The translations under genes and the position numbers were made by a program. From positions 1 through 13,754 of the forward strand of contig JAJNBN010000074.1 in assembly GCA_021156225.1 (NCBI GenBank): a DNA stretch of 13,754 bases. Direction: 5' to 3'. The stretch is from Verrucomicrobiota bacterium. GTDB lineage: Bacteria > Verrucomicrobiota > Verrucomicrobiia > Limisphaerales > JAEYXS01. Below the pieces are notes generated by a model. The model did no database searches. It saw nothing but the letters and a program-made list of their open reading frames with translations, and had not been told where the DNA came from. Positions 6,743-13,610 of the stretch are shown in pieces. Positions within the stretch are counted from its first letter, which is position 1. Every line of letters starts with the position of its first letter.

Positions 6743-7756
6743 CTAGCTCGCTTTGGGTGCTGCGGTGCTTTGGCGTGCGAAGACTTCGGCGGAGAGCCGT
6801 TGCGTCATCGGACGTTCGCCCGCGAGCAGCTTCGTCATGGATTCCATCGCAGCCACACCGAGGCGGAACTTGGGCTGGCGCACGGTGGTCAGCGGCACGC
6901 GGAAATGTTCGCTGGTCAGCACATTGCCGAAGCCTATCACGGAGATGTCCTCGGGGATCTTCAAGCCCTGATCCAGGAAAACATTTGCGGCGCCGATGGC
7001 TACGAGGTCGTTCACCGCTTGTACGGCAGTGACGGGGCAGGATTCATTGAGCAACTGGAGTGCGGCGTTGCGCCCCTCCTCAATCGTATTACCCGCGGCG
7101 TAGATGAGGTGATCATCGAACGCGATGCCCGCTTCCTTCAAAGCACGGCGATACCCTTCCAGACGCTCCTGCGAAGAGGGCGAGGATTGCTGGCCGGCAA
7201 AGAAGGCGATCCGACGATGGCCGAGTTGCAGCAGATGTTGCGTGGCCAGATAGCTCGCGCCGACGTCATCCGTCTCCACGTTCACGAAATTCTGACAGAA
7301 CGGAGCGTTGTGGCCGAGGATGACGGTGGGTGTGCCGTGCTTCACCAGCTCATCATAGATAGGCGCCTTCTGGCCCAGGCGATAAACGGGCACGATGAAG
7401 AGACCATCGACACGCCGGGAAAGAAAGCGGCGGATGTACATCTCTTCGCGGGCCGGCTGGTTCAACGTGTGACCAAGAATGACTTCGTAGCCCATCTCAA
7501 AAGCGCGTTCCTCGATGGCCATCACCATGCGCGCGTAGAGCGGATTCGTGGAAGAGGCGATGAGCAGGCCGAACAGCTTGGCACTGCGGCTGCGCAGACC
7601 GCGGGCGAGCACATCGGGCACGTAGCCCATGTCTTCCGAGAGCTTGCGCACGCGGGCCTTGGTGGCGGCAGAAATGTCGGGGGCATCACGCAGGACCTTG
7701 GAGACGGTCATCACGGACACCCCGGCAGCTTGAGCGATATCTTTTAGACGGACCAT
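6743..7756 (-). CDS. LacI/GalR-family transcriptional regulator
   Basis: This is a DNA-binding regulator that normally responds to a sugar or sugar derivative; 337 aa, standard length. The N-terminal helix-turn-helix is MVRLKDIAQAAGVSVMTVSKVLRD (1-24), with Val15-Met16 at the positions corresponding to the base-reading pair Tyr17-Gln18 of LacI. The hinge helix follows (VLARGLRSRS, 49-58), with the Leu that usually inserts into the minor groove. The rest is a periplasmic-binding-protein-like effector and dimerisation domain, with LFGLLIASSTNPLYARM at its start and IPEDISVIGFGNV...PLTTVRQP near the end. The usual GFDD-type Asp in that last block is Gly here (GFGN), which may reflect an unusual effector. 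No sugar genes adjoin it in the window, so its targets are unknown. It is the last gene of the minus-strand run and has its own terminator; an imperfect dyad upstream may be its operator. Confidence 0.95.
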   Translation of the reverse strand: MVRLKDIAQAAGVSVMTVSKVLRDAPDISAATKARVRKLSEDMGYVPDVLARGLRSRSAKLFGLLIASSTNPLYARMVMAIEERAFEMGYEVILGHTLNQPAREEMYIRRFLSRRVDGLFIVPVYRLGQKAPIYDELVKHGTPTVILGHNAPFCQNFVNVETDDVGASYLATQHLLQLGHRRIAFFAGQQSSPSSQERLEGYRRALKEAGIAFDDHLIYAAGNTIEEGRNAALQLLNESCPVTAVQAVNDLVAIGAANVFLDQGLKIPEDISVIGFGNVLTSEHFRVPLTTVRQPKFRLGVAAMESMTKLLAGERPMTQRLSAEVFARQSTAAPKAS

Positions 7757-7789
7757 GGAGAAAAAGGTGACGGCAGGCAGGAACTCACG

Positions 7790-7805
7790 GGACCAACGGT
7801 CGTCC
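7790..7805. promoter_or_regulatory. Candidate LacI-family operator upstream of the regulator gene
   Basis: GGACCAACGGTCGTCC is a 16-bp imperfect palindrome with 6 of 8 base pairs matching around a central CG, the layout typical of LacI/GalR operators. It lies 33 bp before the regulator's start codon, in the 81-bp gap after the NAD kinase gene, so autoregulation is plausible. The match is inferred from symmetry and position only. Confidence 0.35.
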
Positions 7806-7837
7806 GGGATGAAGATTCAATGACTGCGTTCATGAGC

Positions 7838-8722
7838 TTAAACATTGGAACCGCTCCAGCTTAACTTCTGCCGGAGCGTTTTGAAGAAAGAACTGCCTTT
7901 GAGCCGCACTAAATTCAAACGGTGACGGCTGCGGCAAAAAACGATCTCATCGCCCGCCTTCAAGGGCTTCTCCACCTGGCCATCGGCGGCGATCAACGTC
8001 TCGGGCTTATGATTGAGCACCTTCACACTGATGGTGGAGCTCAGGCTCAAGATGACCGAACGATTGGAAAGCGTATGCGGACAAATAGGCGTGAGCGTGA
8101 ATACCTCCGCGGAGGGACTGACAATGGCACCACCGGCTGAGAGTGAGTAGGCGGTCGAGCCGGTAGAGGAACTAAGGATCAAACCGTCGCAGCGATAGCG
8201 CGTCAGCATCTCCTCATCCACACGCACCTCGAGCTCGATCATCCGCGAAGCCGCACCACGGCTGATGACGAAATCATTCAAGGCGCATTGCACGAACTCT
8301 TTGCCCTCGATCTCACCATGCGCCTCGATGAGCCAGCGCGGATCGGAATCAAATTCTCCTGCCCACACGCGGGCGAAGGCTTCCTTCACATTCTTGGAAG
8401 AAACGGCCGTAAGAAAACCAAGGCTGCCGACATTGATGCCCAGCACCGGCGTTTGCACCCCATGCAGATCCCGCGCGACGCTCAGCATGGTGCCATCACC
8501 ACCGAACACGACCACAAGGTCCACCGCGCGGGCGAGGGCGGAAACGGACATGCGTGGACCAGCTTCCCGCCCCATGAACTGCTGGGTAGCCGTCTCCATC
8601 ATCACCGTGCGACCGCTAGCCTCGATGGCACGCACCGCCTGACGCACCACCGAACGGCAGGCCGTCTTGTCCGTGTTGGCGATAAGGCCGACGCGGGATA
8701 TTTTGTCAGCGCGTTTTTTCAA
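7838..8722 (-). CDS. nadK: NAD kinase (ATP/polyphosphate-dependent)
   Basis: Phosphorylates NAD to NADP, the only route to NADP in most bacteria; cytoplasmic. Numbering here counts from an alternative upstream TTG at 8758: the catalytic GGDGT loop is at 86-90 (VVVFGGDGTMLSVAR), the substrate-binding NDF at 161-163, GSTAYSLSAGG at 200-210, and ADGQ near 258-261. The core family start is KISRVGLIANTDK, so I prefer the second TTG at 8722 (about 294 aa); the extra 12 residues from 8758 have no family counterpart. Neither TTG has a convincing SD. With the 8722 start, the gene overlaps the end of tlyA by 17 bp, so the two are probably translationally coupled. A tlyA-NAD kinase pair is a recurrent arrangement in bacteria (established knowledge, from memory). 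Confidence 0.93.
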   Translation of the reverse strand: MKKRADKISRVGLIANTDKTACRSVVRQAVRAIEASGRTVMMETATQQFMGREAGPRMSVSALARAVDLVVVFGGDGTMLSVARDLHGVQTPVLGINVGSLGFLTAVSSKNVKEAFARVWAGEFDSDPRWLIEAHGEIEGKEFVQCALNDFVISRGAASRMIELEVRVDEEMLTRYRCDGLILSSSTGSTAYSLSAGGAIVSPSAEVFTLTPICPHTLSNRSVILSLSSTISVKVLNHKPETLIAADGQVEKPLKAGDEIVFCRSRHRLNLVRLKGSSFFKTLRQKLSWSGSNV

Positions 8723-9449
8723 GCAGCACCAAAAATTCTTTGTTGCCCGCAGGCCCAAGCAGCGGTGATTCCGTCAGGCCCAGCCACTGCAAGGTTTTCT
8801 TCTGCTTCACGAATTCCGCGAAGTCTTTGATCACGCGGTCATGAATCAGCGGGTCCGTGATGACCCCTTCGCCCGCATCCACTTCTTCTTTGCCCGCTTC
8901 GAACTGGGGCTTGATGAGCGCCACTATGCGCCCGCCCGGCTTCAGAAACTCCACCGCCACCGGCACAATCTTCCGCAACGAAATGAACGAGCAATCGATC
9001 GTGATGATGTCCACCGGCGCGAACCCTTCACCGAAATGGGCCGTGGTCAGGTTGCGCGCATTCGTCTTTTCCATCACCACCACGCGCGGGTCCTGCCGGA
9101 GCTTCCAGGCGAGCTGGTTGTTGCCGACATCCACGGCGTAAACTTTCGTCGCCCCGGCTTGCAGCAGGCAATCCGTGAAGCCACCCGTCGAGGAGCCGAG
9201 ATCGATAGCGATCATCGCCTGCGTCTTGACCTGGAAATACTTGAGGGCGTGCTCCATTTTATGTCCGCCGCGGCTGACATATTTCTCGGGCACATCCAGC
9301 ACGACTTCATCCTCGGGACGGACTTGATCGCTCGCCTTGTGCGCACGCTGCTGGTTCACGCGAACTGTCCCGGCAAGAATGGCCCGCTGGGCCTTCTCTC
9401 GGCTGGTGCACAAACCCCGTTCCACCATGGCCTGGTCCAAGCGCGTCAT
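8706..9449 (-). CDS. tlyA: TlyA-family rRNA 2'-O-methyltransferase (S4 plus FtsJ domains)
   Basis: TlyA-type enzymes methylate the 2'-OH of cytidines in 16S and/or 23S rRNA; some members were first called hemolysins. At 247 aa it has the usual length. Residues 1-60 form an S4 RNA-binding domain (RLDQAMVERGLCTSREKAQRAILAGTVRVN). The conserved linker KYVSRGGHKMEHAL is at 57-69. The methyltransferase core has AIDLGSSTGGFTDCLLQ at 81-97 as the SAM-binding motif, VDIITIDCSFISL at 146-158, and IKPQFE at 179-184 with Lys180 as a likely member of the catalytic tetrad. The ATG at 9449 matches the family N-terminus (MTRLDQ), with a weak AGG three bases upstream of it. The gene starts 58 bp after the receiver-like gene and overlaps nadK downstream. 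A hemolytic role is not implied. Confidence 0.95.
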   Translation of the reverse strand: MTRLDQAMVERGLCTSREKAQRAILAGTVRVNQQRAHKASDQVRPEDEVVLDVPEKYVSRGGHKMEHALKYFQVKTQAMIAIDLGSSTGGFTDCLLQAGATKVYAVDVGNNQLAWKLRQDPRVVVMEKTNARNLTTAHFGEGFAPVDIITIDCSFISLRKIVPVAVEFLKPGGRIVALIKPQFEAGKEEVDAGEGVITDPLIHDRVIKDFAEFVKQKKTLQWLGLTESPLLGPAGNKEFLVLLEKTR

Positions 9450-9507
9450 GAACCTGTAAAAGGAATGCCAAAAACAACCGGCATCAGATCAAAAAGTTGG
9501 GCCCGCA

Positions 9508-9969
9508 TCAGACCTTGCCCTGAGCAATGCGATTCTGGGTGTCGCGATAGGTGAGGTAAAAAATATCGGTCTCACCGACGATCTTCTGGACGATTTGCCC
9601 CAAGTTGGCGATGTCCACCACGTTGATGACCGCCTGCACACTCTGCTGATAGGCCTGCATGGAATGCAAGGTCTGGAAATTGGCACCGATGAGGAAGAAC
9701 GTAGAATGACGACGACGCCCCATGGGCATCCACTGGATGGCGCGCAGGGTGGTGTTGTCTTCGGGTGTTTCGCAGCAGAAACTTTCCTCGATGATGACCA
9801 CCTGATACTGGAGCTGTGGATAACGGGCGACGAACTCAGCCTCGTTGGTGACGTGGTGCACCTTGTAGCCCAGCTCCGCCAGCATGCCCTGGCAGATGGC
9901 GATCAGCTCCGGCGATGTCAGGCACATCAACGCTGGTTTGTCGTCTGGTCCGATGAATTCGAATTCCAT
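9508..9969 (-). CDS. Degenerate response-regulator receiver-like protein in the pilT cluster
   Basis: A 153-aa single-domain protein whose alternating hydrophobic strands and helices fit a CheY-like receiver fold: ALMCLTSPELIAICQGMLAELGYKVHHV (strand 1, helix 1, strand 2), YQVVIIEESF (strand 3), STFFLIGANF (strand 4) and QAVINVVDIANLGQIVQKIV (strand 5, helix 5). The acidic pair expected after strand 1 is replaced by Thr-Ser, the phosphoacceptor Asp at the end of strand 3 appears to be Glu, and the conserved Lys after strand 5 is absent. Phosphorylation in the normal way is therefore unlikely. It begins 12 bp after the second PilT-like gene, so it is almost certainly co-transcribed with the pilus ATPases. 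No output domain is present. The fold call is from strand pattern only. A role as a constitutive or protein-binding switch for pilus retraction is inference. Confidence 0.8.
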   Translation of the reverse strand: MEFEFIGPDDKPALMCLTSPELIAICQGMLAELGYKVHHVTNEAEFVARYPQLQYQVVIIEESFCCETPEDNTTLRAIQWMPMGRRRHSTFFLIGANFQTLHSMQAYQQSVQAVINVVDIANLGQIVQKIVGETDIFYLTYRDTQNRIAQGKV

Positions 9970-9981
9970 GCTTGGGAGAGT

Positions 9982-11199
9982 TTAGGTCTTCAGCTTGAGT
10001 TTCATCGACGGGAGCGGAGGCGCTTCGCCGGCGGCCGGTTTCGTCTCCGGACCCTTTTGCATCGATAGGTTGCTGATATTCGTGGTCAGCTCGCCGCGCT
10101 TCTTCTTGATGTTGTCGATACCGCGCGTGACCGGGCCCTTCTTCGTGCAATAAAGCAGCGCAGTCTCTTCCGTGACAAGCCCTTGATCGAAGCAGTCGAT
10201 GACCGTTTGATCGAATGAACGCCAGCCGAACGTCTGGCTCGCCTCGATGATCTCGTAGAAGGTCTTGCCCTCGCTTTCACCGTAAGTGATGGAGTCTTTG
10301 GTACGCATGTTGTTGCCCATGATCTCCAGCAACGCCACGCGACCGCCGCCAACCTTCGGTGCGAGACGCTGGCTGACAACCCAGCGCAAAGTATCCGCCA
10401 GACGCAGCCGGATCTGCTCCTGCTCATCCGTCTCGAACATACCGAGAATACGGTTGATCGTCTGACCGGCATCGATCGTGTGCAGCGTGCTCACGACCAA
10501 GTGACCCGTTTCTGCGGCACTCAAACCGATCTCGACCGTTTCCCGGTCACGCATTTCGCCGACCAGAATCACCTTGGGCGCCTGACGCAACGCGGCACGC
10601 AAGCCGCTTGAGAACTTGTCAAAGTCCGTGCCCATCTCGCGCTGGTTGAACGTCGCCTTCTTTTGCGGATGCACGAATTCGACGGGGTCTTCCAGCGTGA
10701 TGATGTGGATCGATTTGGATTCGTTGATCTCGTTCAGCAACGCCGCCAGTGTCGTGGACTTACCGGAGCCCGTCGCACCGGTGACCAGCACCAGACCGGT
10801 CTTTTCCTTCGCGACTTGATGGAAGATATCCGGCAGCTTGAGCTGCTCCAGCGTCGGAATCTTCGTGTTCAACTTACGCAACACGATTGAGTAATTGCCG
10901 CGCTGCGAGAAGATGTTCACACGGAAGCGGGCTTTCCCCTGCAAGTAGTAGGACGAGTCGCACGAACCCGTGCGCAGCAGGTCTTCCGTCAGACGCCGAC
11001 CGCCATTCACCAAGTTCAGGGCGATCATCTCCGTCTGATACGGCGTGAGCTTCTCCACGGGCGGATCGATGGCCACACCCACCAATTGACCGGAGGACTC
11101 CACTTGCAGCGGTTTCTCTACCGTGATGTTCAGATCCGAGACATCGTTCTGCGAATCGAGCATCGTGCCCAAGATATAATCAAGTTCGGTTACGCGCAT
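9982..11199 (-). CDS. Second PilT-like type IV pilus ATPase (divergent paralogue)
   Basis: A hexameric GSPII_E-type ATPase related to the pilus retraction motor, 405 aa. It has an N-terminal PAS-like region (about 1-115) with VSDLNITV in place of the SDLHL of canonical PilT, Walker A GATGSGKST (141-149), the Asp box TLEDPVE (168-174), Walker B VILVGEMRD (210-218) and the His box STLHT (237-241). Instead of the REDPD just before Walker B it has RQAPK (205-209), and the AIRNLIREGK-type signature is replaced by NNMRTKDSITYGES. The C-terminal 45 residues are Lys/Pro-rich and low in complexity (EAPPLPSMKLKLKT at the end). Walker residues are intact, so ATP hydrolysis remains possible. It is second in the cluster, 46 bp after pilT. 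It may act as a PilU-like accessory to the first ATPase; that role is inferred from tandem position and divergence. Confidence 0.92.
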   Translation of the reverse strand: MRVTELDYILGTMLDSQNDVSDLNITVEKPLQVESSGQLVGVAIDPPVEKLTPYQTEMIALNLVNGGRRLTEDLLRTGSCDSSYYLQGKARFRVNIFSQRGNYSIVLRKLNTKIPTLEQLKLPDIFHQVAKEKTGLVLVTGATGSGKSTTLAALLNEINESKSIHIITLEDPVEFVHPQKKATFNQREMGTDFDKFSSGLRAALRQAPKVILVGEMRDRETVEIGLSAAETGHLVVSTLHTIDAGQTINRILGMFETDEQEQIRLRLADTLRWVVSQRLAPKVGGGRVALLEIMGNNMRTKDSITYGESEGKTFYEIIEASQTFGWRSFDQTVIDCFDQGLVTEETALLYCTKKGPVTRGIDNIKKKRGELTTNISNLSMQKGPETKPAAGEAPPLPSMKLKLKT

Positions 11200-11245
11200 A
11201 ACGAGCAGTTACCAAAGTTTTCCCACACGGACCATCCCGCCTGAA

Positions 11246-12343
11246 TTACATACCGTCATCGTCATCCGGCGGATGCGACAGGAAGGGACGGAACTTCTTC
11301 TTGTCGAGGCACTTGTCATAGGCCTCTTCCGGCGAAATACGCTTCATCTTCAGATGATCCATGATCGCGTCATCGAGCGGCTGGTTGCCCAGCTTCTTGC
11401 CGACCTGAATCATACCGGGGATCTGATGCGTCTTCGCTTCACGAATCAAGTTCGCGATAGCGGTCGTCACCACCAGAATCTCCAGCGCGGCCACACGGCC
11501 TTTCTTATCGATGCGTTTGAACAGGTTCTGTGCCACCACACCTTTGAGAGCTTCAGAAAGCGTCGCCCGCGTCTTGTTCTGCTGATCCGCCGGGAACACG
11601 TCGATGATACGATCAATCGTCTTCGCCGCGCTTTGCGTGTGCAGTGTGCCGAAGACCAAGTGACCCGTGCTCGCTGCCGTAAGCGCCAGCTCGATCGTTT
11701 CCAAGTCACGCATTTCGCCGACCAGAATGATATCCGGGTCTTCACGCAAGGCGCCTTTCAGCGCCGACGCGAACGACTTCGTATGGATGCCCACCTCGCG
11801 ATGGTTCACCAGGCAGTTCTTGCTCTCGTGCACGAACTCGATCGGGTCCTCCACCGTCAGGATGTGATCCTTCCGGTTCTTGTTGCAGTAATCGACGATC
11901 GCCGCGAGCGTGGTGGACTTACCGGAGCCCGTGGGTCCCGTCACCAGCACCATGCCCTTGTGCAACATGCCGAATTTCTTCAACACCGGCGGCAACGGCG
12001 CATCGAACTTCTCGAAGTCCTCGAACGACAGCACCTTGCTCGGAATCGCACGGAACACCGCCGCCACGCCGTTCTTCTGGTTGAAGAAGTTTGCACGGAA
12101 GCGGGACACTCCGGGAATCTCGTAACCGAAATCCACGTCACCCGTTTCTTCGTAAACTTTGATCTTATATTCCGGCGCGATCTCGTAGAGCATCGCCTTC
12201 AGCGAATCGCTCTCCAGCGGTGGATAATCCACGCGGTGCAACTCGCCGTTGATACGCAGCATCGGCGGATTGCCGGATGCCAGGTGCAAGTCCGAGGCCT
12301 TTTGCTCGAACATGAGGTTGAAGAAGGCGTCAATCTTTGCCAT
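11246..12343 (-). CDS. pilT: Type IV pilus retraction ATPase PilT
   Basis: This is the cytoplasmic hexameric motor that depolymerises type IV pili for twitching, surface sensing or DNA uptake; 365 aa, near the family length. The N-terminal domain has ASDLHLASGNPPMLRINGEL (16-35). The ATPase core has Walker A GPTGSGKST (136-144), the Asp box TVEDPIE (163-169), REDPDIILVGEMRD (200-213) with the catalytic Walker B Glu, and the His box GTLHTQSA (232-239). AIANLIREAK (295-304) matches the PilT signature AIRNLIREGK, which is linked to retraction. The C-terminus ends in an acidic run (PPDDDDGM). The start at 12343 is supported by AGAGGA four bases upstream. It is the first gene of the minus-strand run and is divergent from the MidA-type gene. 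No pilin or assembly genes are in the window. Confidence 0.96.
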   Translation of the reverse strand: MAKIDAFFNLMFEQKASDLHLASGNPPMLRINGELHRVDYPPLESDSLKAMLYEIAPEYKIKVYEETGDVDFGYEIPGVSRFRANFFNQKNGVAAVFRAIPSKVLSFEDFEKFDAPLPPVLKKFGMLHKGMVLVTGPTGSGKSTTLAAIVDYCNKNRKDHILTVEDPIEFVHESKNCLVNHREVGIHTKSFASALKGALREDPDIILVGEMRDLETIELALTAASTGHLVFGTLHTQSAAKTIDRIIDVFPADQQNKTRATLSEALKGVVAQNLFKRIDKKGRVAALEILVVTTAIANLIREAKTHQIPGMIQVGKKLGNQPLDDAIMDHLKMKRISPEEAYDKCLDKKKFRPFLSHPPDDDDGM

Positions 12344-12347
12344 AGAT

Positions 12348-12353
12348 TCCTCT
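12348..12353 (-). promoter_or_regulatory. Shine-Dalgarno of pilT
   Basis: AGAGGA lies four bases before the pilT ATG on the minus strand. It is the only clear Shine-Dalgarno I found before any complete gene in the window, and it settles the pilT start. Confidence 0.6.
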
Positions 12354-12361
12354 GTCTGTTG

Positions 12362-12386
12362 GCGAATCCTAAGCGTACTGGTTCGC
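12362..12386. promoter_or_regulatory. Dyad in the pilT/MidA divergent spacer
   Basis: GCGAA (12362-12366) and TTCGC (12382-12386) form an inverted repeat in the 56-bp gap between two divergent starts, extended by CC and GG inside the arms if one base is skipped. Promoters for both directions must fit in or near this gap. No strong -35/-10 pair was recognised on either strand. A regulator site is possible but unproven. Confidence 0.25.
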
Positions 12387-12399
12387 TCTACGCAAGCAA

Positions 12400-13488
12400 T
12401 TGAATCAATTAGCCGACATCATCCGGGGAGAAATACGGCAGGGGGGTCCCCTCTCCTTCCGCCGCTACATGGCACTGGCCCTCTACCACCCGGAGCACGG
12501 CTACTACGAGAAACCCGCCCTGCCCCAGACCGGCAAGCAGGGCGATTTCTACACCAGCGTCAGCGTCGGCACCCTTTTCGGCGAGCTCCTCGCCCGGTTT
12601 ATCGCGGCGGAGACCCGGGAATTCTCCCGCCCCATCGATATCGTGGAGGCTGGCGCCCATGCCGGCCATCTGGCCCGGGACATCCTCACCACCCTTGCGA
12701 CCAACGCTCCCGACCTCCTCGCGCAGACCCGTTACCGCATCCTCGACCCCTCAATCCACCGTCGCGCCGCCCAGGCGGAGACCTTAAAGGCCTTCCCCAA
12801 CCAAGTCACTTGGGCGAACAGCATCGAGGATTTGCCGGATAACTCCCTCCGCGGCGTCATTCTCTCGAACGAACTCCTCGACGCCTTTCCCGTTCACCGC
12901 CTCGGCTGGTCCGCCGCCGATCAAGCCTGGTTCGAATGGCTCGTGGATTGGCAAGACGCTCTGCCCACCTGGTATCGCACCGAAACCGCCGCGCTACCCG
13001 CCGAACTCAAGCCCCATCTGCCTACGCCGGACGACCAACTCGCCCGCCTCCTGCCCGATGGCTTCACCACCGAGATCTGCCCCGCTGCTCCCGCTTGGTG
13101 GAGCCAAGCCGCCCAGAAACTGAACGCCGGCTGGCTCCTCACCTTCGATTACGGCCTCGAAGCCCTCGACTTCCTCAGCCCCGAACGCGCCCAAGGCACC
13201 CTCCGCGCCTACGAGAAACATCGTCTGGTCGACAACCCCCTCCTGCAACCCGGCGAACGCGACCTCACCGCCCACCTCAACTTCACCGCCATCCGTGAAG
13301 CCGGTGAACAAGCTGGCCTGCAAACCCTCCACGACGAGGCCCAAGCGAGATTCCTCACCCGCATCCTCGCCCGCGAAGGCCAGCGCTCCGACCTCCAATG
13401 GACCCCGGCCCAAATCCGCCAGTTCCAAACCCTCACCCACCCCGACCACCTAGGCCGCAGCTTCCGCGTATTAGGCCAACGCCGCTAA
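12400..13488 (+). CDS. MidA/NDUFAF7-family class I SAM-dependent methyltransferase (DUF185)
   Basis: Resembles the MidA family, whose mitochondrial member NDUFAF7 methylates an arginine of complex I subunit NDUFS2; bacterial substrates are largely unknown. Length 362 aa. The family opening is present: GGPLSFRRYMALALYHPEHGYY (15-36) and GDFYTSVSVGTLFGELLARF (48-67). The SAM motif reads VEAGAHAGHLARDIL (82-96), where the usual EVGPGRGTL has its middle Gly replaced by His87. LSNELLDAFPVHR (155-167) and LLTFDYG (about residues 246-252) also fit. It begins with TTG at 12400, which places the N-terminus just before the conserved block; no SD is seen. Codons end in C unusually often and several short poly-C stretches occur, unlike the neighbouring genes. 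It is divergent from pilT. No NADH dehydrogenase genes are visible, so a complex I role is only a family-based guess. Confidence 0.88.
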   Translation: MNQLADIIRGEIRQGGPLSFRRYMALALYHPEHGYYEKPALPQTGKQGDFYTSVSVGTLFGELLARFIAAETREFSRPIDIVEAGAHAGHLARDILTTLATNAPDLLAQTRYRILDPSIHRRAAQAETLKAFPNQVTWANSIEDLPDNSLRGVILSNELLDAFPVHRLGWSAADQAWFEWLVDWQDALPTWYRTETAALPAELKPHLPTPDDQLARLLPDGFTTEICPAAPAWWSQAAQKLNAGWLLTFDYGLEALDFLSPERAQGTLRAYEKHRLVDNPLLQPGERDLTAHLNFTAIREAGEQAGLQTLHDEAQARFLTRILAREGQRSDLQWTPAQIRQFQTLTHPDHLGRSFRVLGQRR

Positions 13489-13493
13489 TATTC

Positions 13494-13516
13494 GTAGCAG
13501 CCGACGTAAGGAGGCT
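13494..13516. repeat. GTAG-headed REP-like motif
   Basis: Directly after the MidA-type stop, GTAG (13494-13497) is followed by an imperfect palindrome: AGCC (13499-13502) pairs with GGCT (13513-13516) around CG-rich inner bases with two mismatches. A short conserved head next to an imperfect hairpin fits REP architecture. The 9-mer ATTCGTAGC that starts it (13490-13498) also occurs at 2066-2074, just past the other REP-like pair. Family assignment is inference. Confidence 0.4.
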
Positions 13517-13520
13517 CTCT

Positions 13521-13541
13521 CGATGTTCGATGTTGGATGTT
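13521..13541. repeat. 7-bp tandem repeat, three copies
   Basis: CGATGTT, CGATGTT, GGATGTT in direct succession, one mismatch in 21 bases. Non-coding. Confidence 0.75.
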
Positions 13542-13550
13542 TCCCATAAG

Positions 13551-13586
13551 CCTATTCGTCCCATCGGTCCCATACGTCCCATTCCC
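13551..13586. repeat. 9-bp degenerate tandem repeat, four copies
   Basis: Units CCTATTCGT, CCCATCGGT, CCCATACGT and CCCATTCCC are adjacent with no gap; the consensus is CCCATNCGT. A short stem GCCGGT/ACCGGC (13596-13601, 13605-13610) follows ten bases later. No gene is supported here: the peptide read through it is just the translated repeat. Confidence 0.7.
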
Positions 13587-13610
13587 CAACGGCCCGCCGG
13601 TGCAACCGGC

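Noticed and set aside
6701..7747. Plus-strand ORF of 348 codons opposite the LacI-type gene
   Set aside because: Antisense shadow of a clear LacI-family protein; its start lies inside the terminator hairpin.
11273..12403. Long plus-strand ORF (376 codons) opposite pilT
   Set aside because: It mirrors pilT codon for codon, is rich in His and Arg as antisense frames of GC-rich genes usually are, and matches no family I know.
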